A DNA stretch of 30,633 nt from contig CP070752.1 in the NCBI GenBank assembly GCA_020348625.1, forward strand, positions 2,144,378 to 2,175,010, read 5' to 3'. Under the pieces are notes generated by a model. That model was not told where the DNA came from. It did not search any database and saw only the letters and a program-made list of their open reading frames with translations. This stretch comes from Deltaproteobacteria bacterium. Its GTDB lineage: Bacteria; Desulfobacterota; DSM-4660; Desulfatiglandales; B25-G16. This document shows positions 7,170 through 14,323 of this stretch, piece by piece (the first letter of the stretch is position 1; each line of letters opens with the position of its first letter). The translations under genes and the position numbers were made by a program.

Positions 7170-7776
7170 TATCCCTGTTCCCTTCAATGGTGTCAACGAG
7201 CTTGATAGAGCTTTCTTCCATCTCAAATATGAGGAGTTGGGCCTTGTCTGTCAGAAAACGATAGGCAACCAGCGTAGGGATTGCCACCAGAAGCCCCGTT
7301 GCCGTAGTTATGAGAGCTTCGGCGATTCCTCCCGCGAGAGGCGCAGAGCTGCCAGCCCCATGAACCGATATAGCGTTAAAGGTCTTGATCATGCCTGAAA
7401 CCGTACCCAGAAGACCAAGAAGGGGAGAAAGATTGGCTATTGTCAGCAGAATCCCGATGTTTCGCTCCAAGATTACCCCTTCCCTCCTCCCCTTCTCCTC
7501 TATGGCCTCCTTAACCAGCCACATGCCTCTTCCAACATTCTTCAGGCCTGCCAGGAATATTCGCGCAATAGAAGAGCTGTTTCCCTGGCAGAGAAAAATG
7601 GCATCCTCAATCTTATCTCTTGTAACAAGCTCTTCTACCTTTTCGATAAAGCTCTTTGGTATTATCCGCTCCCGCCTTAGCACCAACAGCCGCTCGATAA
7701 ATATAGCAAGGCAAACCACGGAACAAAAGATGATGGGGTACATAAACGGTCCGCCCTTAATAACCAGTTTAATCAA
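7159..7776 (-). CDS. exbB: ExbB/TolQ/MotA-type proton channel protein
   Basis: This 205-aa inner-membrane protein has a first transmembrane helix at about 12-30 (PIIFCSVVCLAIFIERL) and a cytoplasmic region. It then has the MotA/TolQ/ExbB core: a helix near 105-130 with LSPLLGLLGTVSGMI and a last helix with ITTATGLLVAIPTLVAY. Those two stretches line the proton pathway in the pentameric channel around an ExbD dimer. It starts with TTG; GGAGG 6 nt upstream makes this start secure. It is the first gene of the cluster exbB-exbD-ftsB-like-TPR, behind a promoter-like sequence at 7842-7870. Confidence 0.9.
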   Translation of the reverse strand: MIKLVIKGGPFMYPIIFCSVVCLAIFIERLLVLRRERIIPKSFIEKVEELVTRDKIEDAIFLCQGNSSSIARIFLAGLKNVGRGMWLVKEAIEEKGRREGVILERNIGILLTIANLSPLLGLLGTVSGMIKTFNAISVHGAGSSAPLAGGIAEALITTATGLLVAIPTLVAYRFLTDKAQLLIFEMEESSIKLVDTIEGNRDNAV

Positions 7777-7841
7777 TGCTATCCTCCGGAGACAGTAAAA
7801 ATCGACAAAACTCGCAATTTCCCGTGTACTGAGCAGTAGGT

Positions 7842-7870
7842 AAAATACCCCTTAAGCATCTTAAAGTCAA
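7842..7870 (-). promoter_or_regulatory. sigma70-type promoter of the exbB cluster
   Basis: On the minus strand TTGACT (7865-7870) is separated by exactly 17 nt from TATTTT (7842-7847). The predicted start point near 7835 leaves a leader of about 60 nt before the TTG start of exbB. It is the only promoter-like match I see in the 207-nt spacer behind the phosphatase gene. Confidence 0.55.
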
Positions 7871-7983
7871 GATCGCCCTCTTGCGGCCTTAACAAGCCCC
7901 CTTAGACCGTAAAGGCTATGGAGCATTTCCCCTTCAATATAAGGACGCTCCCCCTTCAGAGCGGTGAGGCTTGATAGTCCGCG

Positions 7984-8634
7984 TTATTTGGGTGTGACAG
8001 AATGAAATCTGCTCTCTGGGATTTCAAGGCACGTTAAACGATTTCCGTAGACAGCCCCTGTGTCGATACCTATCTTATTCTCCAGTACCATGGGCTCATA
8101 CAGGGGAGTGTGCCCAAAAATGACAGTCTTGCCGAAGTCATAGCTAGAATAGATAAATTCATCTCTAATCCAAACCATATCAAAGAGATCTTGCTCCTCA
8201 AGGGGTCTTCCTGGGCGAAACCCAGCATGGACAACATAGTACTCATCAAGCTCAACCATCGTGACAAGGGAGGCAAAATAGTCCAGATGAGATGCAGGGA
8301 TCAGGGGCTCTTCTGCCTCTCGTTGGGCCTGCTTGTAACTTCGTAGTGTTGTCAGACCGCCATTCGCAATGAAGCTGTTCAAATCGGAACCTGATAGATA
8401 GTCAAGAAACATCTGTTCGTGGTTTCCAATGAGGCACTGCACGAACTGAGAGTCCTTCTTCAACTCAATAATGAAGTCTATGACGCCCTTGGAGTTCTCT
8501 CCTCGATCAATGTAGTCGCCGATAAAAACGAGCCGGTCAGCGCCTGGATCCCAACGTATCTTATCAACGAGTCTCTTAAGCATATCCAGACAACCATGTA
8601 TATCGCCGACGATCAGTGTCCTTGCTGAAGGCAT
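7984..8634 (-). CDS. PPP-family serine/threonine phosphatase or Ap4A hydrolase-like metallophosphoesterase
   Basis: This 216-aa protein carries the full set of PPP-family metal-binding motifs in order: GDIHGC (10-15), GDYIDRGENS (39-48), GNHE (70-73), HAGFRPG (about 136-142) and FGHTP near the end. These hold a two-metal centre that hydrolyses phosphate esters. Bacterial members of this size include PrpA/PrpE-type protein phosphatases and diadenosine tetraphosphatases, and the sequence alone does not separate them. It is cytoplasmic. It is transcribed divergently from rdgB, and the two start codons lie about 120 nt apart. AAGGAT precedes the ATG. Confidence 0.87.
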   Translation of the reverse strand: MPSARTLIVGDIHGCLDMLKRLVDKIRWDPGADRLVFIGDYIDRGENSKGVIDFIIELKKDSQFVQCLIGNHEQMFLDYLSGSDLNSFIANGGLTTLRSYKQAQREAEEPLIPASHLDYFASLVTMVELDEYYVVHAGFRPGRPLEEQDLFDMVWIRDEFIYSSYDFGKTVIFGHTPLYEPMVLENKIGIDTGAVYGNRLTCLEIPESRFHSVTPK

Positions 8635-8753
8635 AGATCAATCCTTTTTGAACTCACAACAGTATCATGAAATCCCGCGCCACTATATTAAAAACTTCCA
8701 ATAAATAATCAAGTGAGATAATCTCTTTTCGTAAAACCAGGAGGTACGGTTCT

Positions 8754-9362
8754 ATGGCTCGACCAGTTTTGATAGCGGCGACTCGGAATGAAGGCAAGAG
8801 AAAAGAGTACGAATTCCTCTTTAGAAAACTGCCTATAGAGATTAAGGGGCTTTCTGACTATCCAGAGATTCCCGAATTCTCAGAACAGGGGAACTCATTT
8901 GAGGAGATTGCAACGAATAAGGCGCGATTTGCGTCAAAAATGCTTGCTATTCCTGCGTTGGCTGATGACTCAGGCCTTGCAGTGGAGGCCCTTAATGGGG
9001 CACCTGGAATATTCTCGGCACGCTATGCAGGGGAGCGGGCCAATGATTATCATAACAACCTCAAACTCCTCGAGGAATTGAATGGAGAAGAGAGGAGAAC
9101 TGCCACCTTTTTTTGTTCTATTGCCCTTGCAAAGCCGACCGGTCAGACTTTGACCTATACCGGAGCCTGTTCAGGAATCATTCTGCATAAACCCCTTGGT
9201 ACGGGAGGTTTTGGATATGATCCTCTCTTCTACTATCCTCCCCTTAAAAAGACATTCGCGCAGCTGTCCCCTGACGATAAGAATGCGGTCAGCCACAGGG
9301 GGCGGGCGATGAAGAAACTGGCAGCCGATCTGGAGAATATTATGGGGTGGCTCAGGAGCTAA
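8754..9362 (+). CDS. rdgB: XTP/dITP diphosphatase (RdgB/HAM1 family)
   Basis: This 202-aa protein hydrolyses non-canonical purine nucleotides (XTP, dITP, ITP) to monophosphates, keeping them out of DNA and RNA. The family landmarks are ATRNEGKRKE near the N-terminus (residues 9-18), LADDSGLAVEALNGAPGI with the catalytic and metal-binding aspartates, SARYAG, GFGYDPLF and SHRGRA at the C-terminus. The length is typical. AGGAGG lies 8 nt before the ATG, a strong ribosome-binding site. It is likely the first gene of a plus-strand series, but a 93-nt gap with a possible terminator separates it from hoxE. Confidence 0.95.
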   Translation: MARPVLIAATRNEGKRKEYEFLFRKLPIEIKGLSDYPEIPEFSEQGNSFEEIATNKARFASKMLAIPALADDSGLAVEALNGAPGIFSARYAGERANDYHNNLKLLEELNGEERRTATFFCSIALAKPTGQTLTYTGACSGIILHKPLGTGGFGYDPLFYYPPLKKTFAQLSPDDKNAVSHRGRAMKKLAADLENIMGWLRS

Positions 9363-9368
9363 TGAGCT

Positions 9369-9409
9369 GGGAATGCGCTATTTTTGTTCTTGCTTCCCGA
9401 TTCTTTTTT
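9369..9409 (+). terminator. weak candidate terminator after rdgB
   Basis: GGGAA (9369-9373) and TTCCC (9394-9398) form a five-base stem with a long loop, followed by a T-rich tract (TTCTTTTTT). The short stem makes this doubtful, but the place just after rdgB and the T-run fit termination. Confidence 0.25.
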
Positions 9410-9455
9410 GAATAATTTAAAAGGTTAATTTGACGACACATCCAAAAGGAGCTCC

Positions 9456-9989
9456 ATGAACGCCCCCCTTGAGAATGAAGAGCAGGCAATGCTCGATGAT
9501 ATAGCATCGATGTTGAAGGTATTTCAGAAAAAGAGGGGGAATCTCATACCGATCCTTCAGAAGATTCAGGCACAACATTGCTATCTTGCCCCTTCTGCCC
9601 TCCGCGTGGTTGCCGCATATCTCGGGCTCTCGCCCTGTGATGTTTACGGAGTTGCCACGTTCTACAATCAGTTCAGGTTCCATCCCCCAGGCAAACACCA
9701 GATAAAGGTTTGCCTCGGAACAGCATGTCACGTGAGGGGCGGTGACATAATCTTAGAGAATTTCGAACGAAAGCTTGAGATTACGGTTGGCGAAACCACA
9801 CCTGATCGGGAATTCAGCATCGACCGGGTAGCTTGTGTAGGTTGCTGTGCGCTGGCACCTGTGGCCTTAGTGGATGATGAGGTTCATGGACATGTTGCCC
9901 CCAGCAAGGTAGAGGGGCTTATTCTAGGCTTTAAGATAGAGAAAGAACGGGAAGAAAGGGAGAAACAATCCCGTGAATCCAAGGAGTGA
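9456..9989 (+). CDS. NuoE/HoxE-type [2Fe-2S] subunit of an NAD(P)H-linked oxidoreductase
   Basis: This 177-aa protein has the NuoE architecture: an N-terminal helical bundle (about 10-65, with LGLSPCDVYGVATFY at 57-70) and a thioredoxin-like domain binding one [2Fe-2S] cluster through C86, C91, C127 and C131 (CLGTAC and CVGCC). Such subunits work beside a flavin/NADH-binding NuoF/HoxF subunit in NADH dehydrogenases, bidirectional hydrogenases and electron-bifurcating enzymes. The Lys/Glu-rich tail after 160 is extra. AAGGAG lies just before the ATG. The next gene is HoxU-like, so the pair looks like hoxE-hoxU, but the hoxF expected between them is missing. The partner enzyme is therefore unknown. 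Confidence 0.88.
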   Translation: MNAPLENEEQAMLDDIASMLKVFQKKRGNLIPILQKIQAQHCYLAPSALRVVAAYLGLSPCDVYGVATFYNQFRFHPPGKHQIKVCLGTACHVRGGDIILENFERKLEITVGETTPDREFSIDRVACVGCCALAPVALVDDEVHGHVAPSKVEGLILGFKIEKEREEREKQSRESKE

Positions 9990-10130
9990 ATAGGAATTGA
10001 AAACGCTATTTTCAGCCACAGACACGGGGGCCGATAAGTGACCGCGCGTTTGCCGGAATATGATGCCGCAAGAAAGGTTTCACCACCCGAGATGGCACCG
10101 AAAGCAGAGAGCCCACAGGAAGGCTAGTTC
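9990..10130 (+). other. 141-bp spacer between hoxE- and hoxU-like genes, with two tiny coupled reading frames
   Basis: A HoxF/NuoF gene (well over 1 kb) is expected here in hoxE-F-U order, but only 141 bp exist. Two very short frames can be read: a TTG frame of 14 codons at 9997-10041, whose TGA overlaps a GTG frame of 29 codons (10038-10127) that runs into the ribosome-binding site of the next gene. Neither resembles HoxF to my eye. They could be leader peptides, a deletion scar or chance. Confidence 0.35.
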
Positions 10131-10766
10131 ATGGTTAAACTCACGGTAGACAACAGCGAGATAGAGACCAAAGCGGGGCGCACCGTCCTTCAAGCATGCC
10201 TTGACAATGATATCTATATTCCACATCTTTGCTATCTCGAGGGAATGGACGATCCACCAGCGTCATGCAGGCTGTGTTGGGTTGATATTGTCGAATACAA
10301 ACAGCCCGTGCCTTCGTGCAGGGTGCGAGTTAGGGAGGGAATGGTTGTAAGGACGAATACCGAGGATGTCAGGAGATTGCAGAGAGCTGCATTTGAACTC
10401 CTCCTGTCCACACACCACATAAATTGTCGCGAGTGCCCAGCCAACACAACATGTGAGCTGCAACATATTGTAAAATTTCTGCATTTTCCCCTCAAGCTCA
10501 AGCGCCTCACACAGATTAGGAGAGACGAGGAGCCCCAACAAGACCATCCCTTTCTCGAATACGTTCCCACAAGGTGTGTTTTGTGCGGGAGGTGCGTTTA
10601 TGTGTGCAAGAAAAGGAACGGTCAACCCATGTTGAGCTTTGCCAAAAGAGGGCTTGATACCGTAATAAGCTTTTTTGGCGAGGAAAACGGGGCTATGGAC
10701 GCCTGCAATGAATGCTATGCGTGCGCAGAAATCTGTCCGGTTGCGGCTTTGCTACCCAAAAAGTGA
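10131..10766 (+). CDS. HoxU / NuoG N-terminal-like iron-sulfur subunit
   Basis: This 211-aa protein carries an electron wire of several clusters. An N-terminal plant-type ferredoxin domain binds [2Fe-2S] (C34, C46, C49, C63). A NuoG-type His-Cys motif H95-x3-C99-x2-C102-x5-C108 binds a [4Fe-4S] cluster. A two-cluster ferredoxin domain follows (C149, C152, C155, C159 and C192, C195, C198, C202). The length and domain order match HoxU and the N-terminal part of NuoG and FeFe-hydrogenases; the molybdopterin-like C-terminal domain of NuoG is absent. It should pass electrons between a flavoprotein and a hydrogenase or dehydrogenase that is not in this window. AGGAAGG lies 7 nt before the ATG. Annotation as a lone ferredoxin-type subunit would also be reasonable. 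Confidence 0.88.
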   Translation: MVKLTVDNSEIETKAGRTVLQACLDNDIYIPHLCYLEGMDDPPASCRLCWVDIVEYKQPVPSCRVRVREGMVVRTNTEDVRRLQRAAFELLLSTHHINCRECPANTTCELQHIVKFLHFPLKLKRLTQIRRDEEPQQDHPFLEYVPTRCVLCGRCVYVCKKRNGQPMLSFAKRGLDTVISFFGEENGAMDACNECYACAEICPVAALLPKK

Positions 10767-10802
10767 CTATGACCTGCTGAACCCTTTACAGGAGGTATTG
10801 CC

Positions 10803-11462
10803 ATGATAACGGAAAACGTTCAACGCCTCTTACGAGAGCTTCCGGAAGGAGTTGAGCTGCTGGCAGCCGCCAAGGAGAGGACGGCAGAGGAAATATCAGA
10901 GGCAATACGGGCGGGGATTAAGATCATAGGAGAAAATTATCTACAGGATGCCCAGAAAGTTTTTCCCGATGTAAAAGAAAAGGCCAACTGGCACTTCATT
11001 GGCCATCTTCAGACGAAGAAGGTTAGGAAGGTAGTCGAGATGTTCGACATGATCGAATCGGTTGATTCGCTCAGATTGGCCCAAGAAATAGAACGCTGCT
11101 GCGGCGCAAGAGATGAAGTCATGCCTGTATTGATTGAGGTAAATAGCGGTAAAGAGGAGCAGAAATACGGAGTGAATCCTGAAGATGTACCTGGGCTCAT
11201 AGACGAGATTTCCTCCTATCCTCACATCAAGATCATGGGACTGATGACTATGGGGCCGAGATTCGGAAACCCGGAGGAAGCGCGCCCCTATTTTGAGAAA
11301 ACAAGGGAACTCTTTGAACAAATCAAAGGCTCGCACAGCCCGAATGTTGAGATGAAATACCTTTCCATGGGAATGACCAACTCTTATGAGGTTGCTCTCG
11401 AGGAAGGAGCAAATCTGGTAAGAATAGGAACAAAGATATTTGGAGAGAGAAGGAAGCAATAG
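10803..11462 (+). CDS. yggS: YggS/PLPBP family PLP-homeostasis protein
   Basis: This 219-aa protein has the alanine-racemase-like TIM barrel of the PLPBP family. The PLP-binding lysine is K24 in LLAAAKERT. IGENYLQDA (41-49), WHFIGHLQTKK, the SVDS segment, the conserved glycine-rich MGLMTMGP and LSMGMTNSYEVALEEGANLVRIGTKIFG near the end are all typical. The protein buffers free pyridoxal phosphate and affects amino-acid metabolism; it is not an active racemase. AGGAGG lies a few nt before the ATG, and its stop codon abuts the start of the ttcA-like gene, so the two are probably co-transcribed. Confidence 0.93.
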   Translation: MITENVQRLLRELPEGVELLAAAKERTAEEISEAIRAGIKIIGENYLQDAQKVFPDVKEKANWHFIGHLQTKKVRKVVEMFDMIESVDSLRLAQEIERCCGARDEVMPVLIEVNSGKEEQKYGVNPEDVPGLIDEISSYPHIKIMGLMTMGPRFGNPEEARPYFEKTRELFEQIKGSHSPNVEMKYLSMGMTNSYEVALEEGANLVRIGTKIFGERRKQ

Positions 11463-12185
11463 GTGAGCTTTGTTGAAAAAGAAATCAAGCGTCTTACGGG
11501 TAAGGCGATCCATCGTTCCCGCATGATACAGGACGGTGACAGAATATTGGTAGCAGTTTCAGGTGGTTATGATAGCATATCCATGCTATGCTTGCTCAGG
11601 GAGCGCCTAAACCGTATACCGATTACCTACGACCTCTCTGCGGTGCATGTAGAGCTTGGCTTCGGAAATGATACCGGAAAGAAGATGGAGCGGTTTTTCG
11701 CTGCAAATGGTTTTGATTACTGCATAATCAATAGTACATTCGGGCCCCGGTCTCATGGAAAGGAGAATAGGGAAAATCCTTGCTTTCTTTGCTCACGCTT
11801 GAGGAGAAAGGCCATTTTTGAAAAGGCAGCGGAACTCGGATGCAACAAGATAGCATTTGGACATCAATTGGATGATGTTATAGAAACATTCTTTTTGAAC
11901 CTTTCTTTTGCGGGGTCAATAAGCACCATTCTGCCGTGCCAAGAACTATTTGACGGAAAACTGACTATCATCAGGCCCCTTTATCTGGTAGAAAGCAGCA
12001 CCATTAGAAGGTATGCGGAAAAGATGGGATTTCCCCTTATAGAAAGCGGCTGCCCGACCTCGGGAATTTCCAAACGCGCCCAGATCAGGGAACTGCTTTC
12101 GAGCCTCTACCGTACAAACAAAAATATAAAGGGCAATATCGCTAGTGCATTACAAAATACCAGAGGACTGAATAACCTGAGGTGA
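11463..12185 (+). CDS. TtcA-like PP-loop ATPase (tRNA thiolation family)
   Basis: This 240-aa protein has the adenine-nucleotide alpha-hydrolase fold of tRNA sulfur-insertion enzymes. The PP-loop reads SGGYDS (33-38), where TtcA proteins usually have Lys before Asp. C107 and C110 (CFLC, followed by SRLRR) and C197 are candidates for the three cysteines that hold the [4Fe-4S] cluster in TtcA. GHQLDDVIETF is the second ATP-binding motif. TtcA thiolates cytidine 32 of some tRNAs. The start is GTG immediately after the yggS stop, with AAGGA upstream; the following gene begins 4 nt after its end. The family is secure, but the target and activity of this variant are less so. Confidence 0.82.
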   Translation: MSFVEKEIKRLTGKAIHRSRMIQDGDRILVAVSGGYDSISMLCLLRERLNRIPITYDLSAVHVELGFGNDTGKKMERFFAANGFDYCIINSTFGPRSHGKENRENPCFLCSRLRRKAIFEKAAELGCNKIAFGHQLDDVIETFFLNLSFAGSISTILPCQELFDGKLTIIRPLYLVESSTIRRYAEKMGFPLIESGCPTSGISKRAQIRELLSSLYRTNKNIKGNIASALQNTRGLNNLR

Positions 12186-12189
12186 GAGC

Positions 12190-13242
12190 ATGAAAGTAGG
12201 TATCATTGGACTACCTCAATCGGGAAAGCGCACCATCTTCAGGGCCTTGACCGGCACCAGGGCCGTAAAGGCCGGTGAGGAGACCAAGAAAGGAGAACAG
12301 TCTCTGGTGACCGTCAAAGTGCCTGATGAAAGAGTGGACTATCTCTCAAAGACCTTTCAACCCAAAAGGACTGTATATGCCCAAATAGAGTATCTCCTTC
12401 CAACAAGAACACGAGAGGCGGATTCCTCCCTTTCGCACGAGGAGAGCCTAGCTTTCAGCGGGGTCAGGACGTGCGACGGTCTCATACAGGTAGTACGAAA
12501 TTTTCAGCTTTTTGGGGGCCCTACCCCCATTCCTGAAGAGGATTTCTTTAAGCTGCAATCGGAAATGATCCATGCTGATCTCATGGTAACTGAGAAGAGG
12601 ATTGAGAGAGTATCAGCAGACGCGAAAAAAGGAAGGGAAATAGACACCAAAGAACTCTCTTTGCTGGAAAGATGCGGGGATCTTCTTAGCAGAGAAATGC
12701 CTTTGAGAGATGACCCGGAAATAGCCACCTCTTCTGCGCTGAAGGGTTTCACCTTTTTATCGGCCAAACCGCTGCTTCTGGTCTCCAACAACTCGGATGA
12801 CGATGAAGAACCACCAAGCATGCCTCACCTCCCTCAAGGTCTCGATATTATGGTGGTTCGGGGGAAACTGGAGATGGAAATTGCAGAGATGACGCCGGAG
12901 GAGGCTGAAGAATTTCTTTCTGCCTTTCATATTGAACGATCCCTCCTTGACAGGGTCATAAAGCGCTCTCTTGCCGTGTCAAACCGTATATCGTTCTTTA
13001 CCATTGTTGAAAACGAGGTTAGGTCTTGGATTACTGCTAGAGGTACCTGTGCCCTCGATGCAGCGGATCTTATCCATTCGGACATGAAAAAGGGATTCAT
13101 CAAAGCTGAGGTACTGCCCTATGATGAGCTTGTAACGTATGGAAGTTTCTCCGATGCCAAGAAAGACGGGCATCTCAGGCTCGAAGGAAAAGACTATGTT
13201 GTTCAGGATGGAGATATAATCAAGTTTCGATTTAACGTTTAG
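12190..13242 (+). CDS. Degenerate YchF/OLA1-like protein with TGS/DUF933 C-terminal domain
   Basis: This 350-aa protein is a relative of the YchF/OLA1 GTPase/ATPase. The N-terminus has a modified P-loop, GLPQSGKRT (7-15), with Arg in place of the usual Ser/Thr after Lys. The expected G3 motif DxxG is not seen; QIEYLLPTR stands in that region. G4 is reduced to VSNNSDDD. The C-terminal domain from about residue 268 closely follows YchF: FFTIVENEVRSW, then LRLEGKDYVVQDGD and the end IKFRFNV. YchF binds ribosomes and is involved in stress control. Here nucleotide hydrolysis is probably lost or altered, so it may act as a ribosome-binding or regulatory paralog. It is tightly packed behind the ttcA-like gene and 4 nt before argC. 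Confidence 0.82.
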   Translation: MKVGIIGLPQSGKRTIFRALTGTRAVKAGEETKKGEQSLVTVKVPDERVDYLSKTFQPKRTVYAQIEYLLPTRTREADSSLSHEESLAFSGVRTCDGLIQVVRNFQLFGGPTPIPEEDFFKLQSEMIHADLMVTEKRIERVSADAKKGREIDTKELSLLERCGDLLSREMPLRDDPEIATSSALKGFTFLSAKPLLLVSNNSDDDEEPPSMPHLPQGLDIMVVRGKLEMEIAEMTPEEAEEFLSAFHIERSLLDRVIKRSLAVSNRISFFTIVENEVRSWITARGTCALDAADLIHSDMKKGFIKAEVLPYDELVTYGSFSDAKKDGHLRLEGKDYVVQDGDIIKFRFNV

Positions 13243-13246
13243 GGGA

Positions 13247-14314
13247 ATGATAGTGAAAAAGGTAAGAGTCGGAATCATTGGGGCAACAGGTTACGGCGGT
13301 GTTGGCTTAATCGAGCTACTGATCAGCCATCCGTCCGTTTCGATAGGTGCGCTCATGGCAAAGCACGATATCGGCAAACCGATCAGTGAGATCTATCCTC
13401 ACCTCAAAGGGTTTTGTGATCTGACGGTCTTTGATCCTGCAGACGCGAACTGCCCTGAGGACTTTGACGCCGTTTTCTTCGCCACCCCCGACGGAGTCGG
13501 TCAGAAGGAGGCCCGAAAATGGCTGAGCAGGGGCATCAAGGTAATTGACTACAGCGGGGATTTCCGTTTCAGTGACATAAAGAGCTACGCCGCCTATGCC
13601 CTCCGCCTCGGAAGGTCAGAGGCACATGCTGATCCGGATGCCCTCTCCTGGGCCGTCTATGGTCTGCCAGAGCTCCACAGAGAAGAAATAGCAAACTCAG
13701 ATCTCGTGGGGAACCCGGGGTGTTTTGCGGCAAACTGCATTCTGGGGCTTGCTCCTGCCCTCAAGACAGGTCTCATACAAACCCGGGGTATTATCATAGA
13801 TGCGAAGAGCGGGATCTCCGGGGCCGGCAAAACACCAAAACCGAGCTTTCACTTTCCGGCTCGACATGAGGCGGTGAATGCTTATAGGATAGCCGACCAT
13901 CAGCATGTATGTGAAATCGAGAGAGAATTGACAAATGCTGCGGGAGAGGAGATCAGGGTTACCTTCACCCCCCATGTTGTTCCGGTGAGCAGGGGGATCG
14001 TATCTACCATATATGCAGATCTCCTCCCCCAAATACGTATCGAGCAACTGAGAGATGCCTATGAGACCACCTACAATACAGAGCCCTTTGTCCGGGTATT
14101 CAGCCGCGACGAGCCGCTGAGCACCGCAGATGTGAGAGGAAGCAATTTCTGTAATATCTCGCTGAATATAGATGAGAGGACGGAGAAACTGATCGTAGTT
14201 AGCGTGATTGATAATCTGCTGAAGGGTCAGGCGGGCAATGCCCTTCAAAATATGAATATCATGATGGGTTTAGAGGAAACCGCCGGTCTGATGCATCCGG
14301 GCAACTTTCCCTAA
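13247..14314 (+). CDS. argC: N-acetyl-gamma-glutamyl-phosphate reductase
   Basis: This 355-aa enzyme performs the third step of arginine biosynthesis, the NADPH-dependent reduction of N-acetylglutamyl phosphate to the semialdehyde. The Rossmann motif GIIGATGYGG is at 9-18. The catalytic cysteine is in NPGCFA (C159). SGISGAGKTPKPS and the HQHVCEIE region carrying the catalytic-site histidine follow. The ATG at 13247 is very close to AGGGG; the GTG at 13253 has better spacing (7 nt) and yields MKKVRVGII, so either may be the start. No other arg genes are near. It ends 9 nt from the convergent ATPase gene. Confidence 0.95.
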   Translation: MIVKKVRVGIIGATGYGGVGLIELLISHPSVSIGALMAKHDIGKPISEIYPHLKGFCDLTVFDPADANCPEDFDAVFFATPDGVGQKEARKWLSRGIKVIDYSGDFRFSDIKSYAAYALRLGRSEAHADPDALSWAVYGLPELHREEIANSDLVGNPGCFAANCILGLAPALKTGLIQTRGIIIDAKSGISGAGKTPKPSFHFPARHEAVNAYRIADHQHVCEIERELTNAAGEEIRVTFTPHVVPVSRGIVSTIYADLLPQIRIEQLRDAYETTYNTEPFVRVFSRDEPLSTADVRGSNFCNISLNIDERTEKLIVVSVIDNLLKGQAGNALQNMNIMMGLEETAGLMHPGNFP

Positions 14315-14323
14315 GGCGTACAA

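Noticed and set aside
10941..11513. 190-codon open frame on the minus strand
   Set aside because: Antisense to yggS and the start of the ttcA-like gene; its composition looks like a shadow frame.
13697..14248. 183-codon open frame on the minus strand
   Set aside because: Fully antisense to argC, which has clear family motifs.
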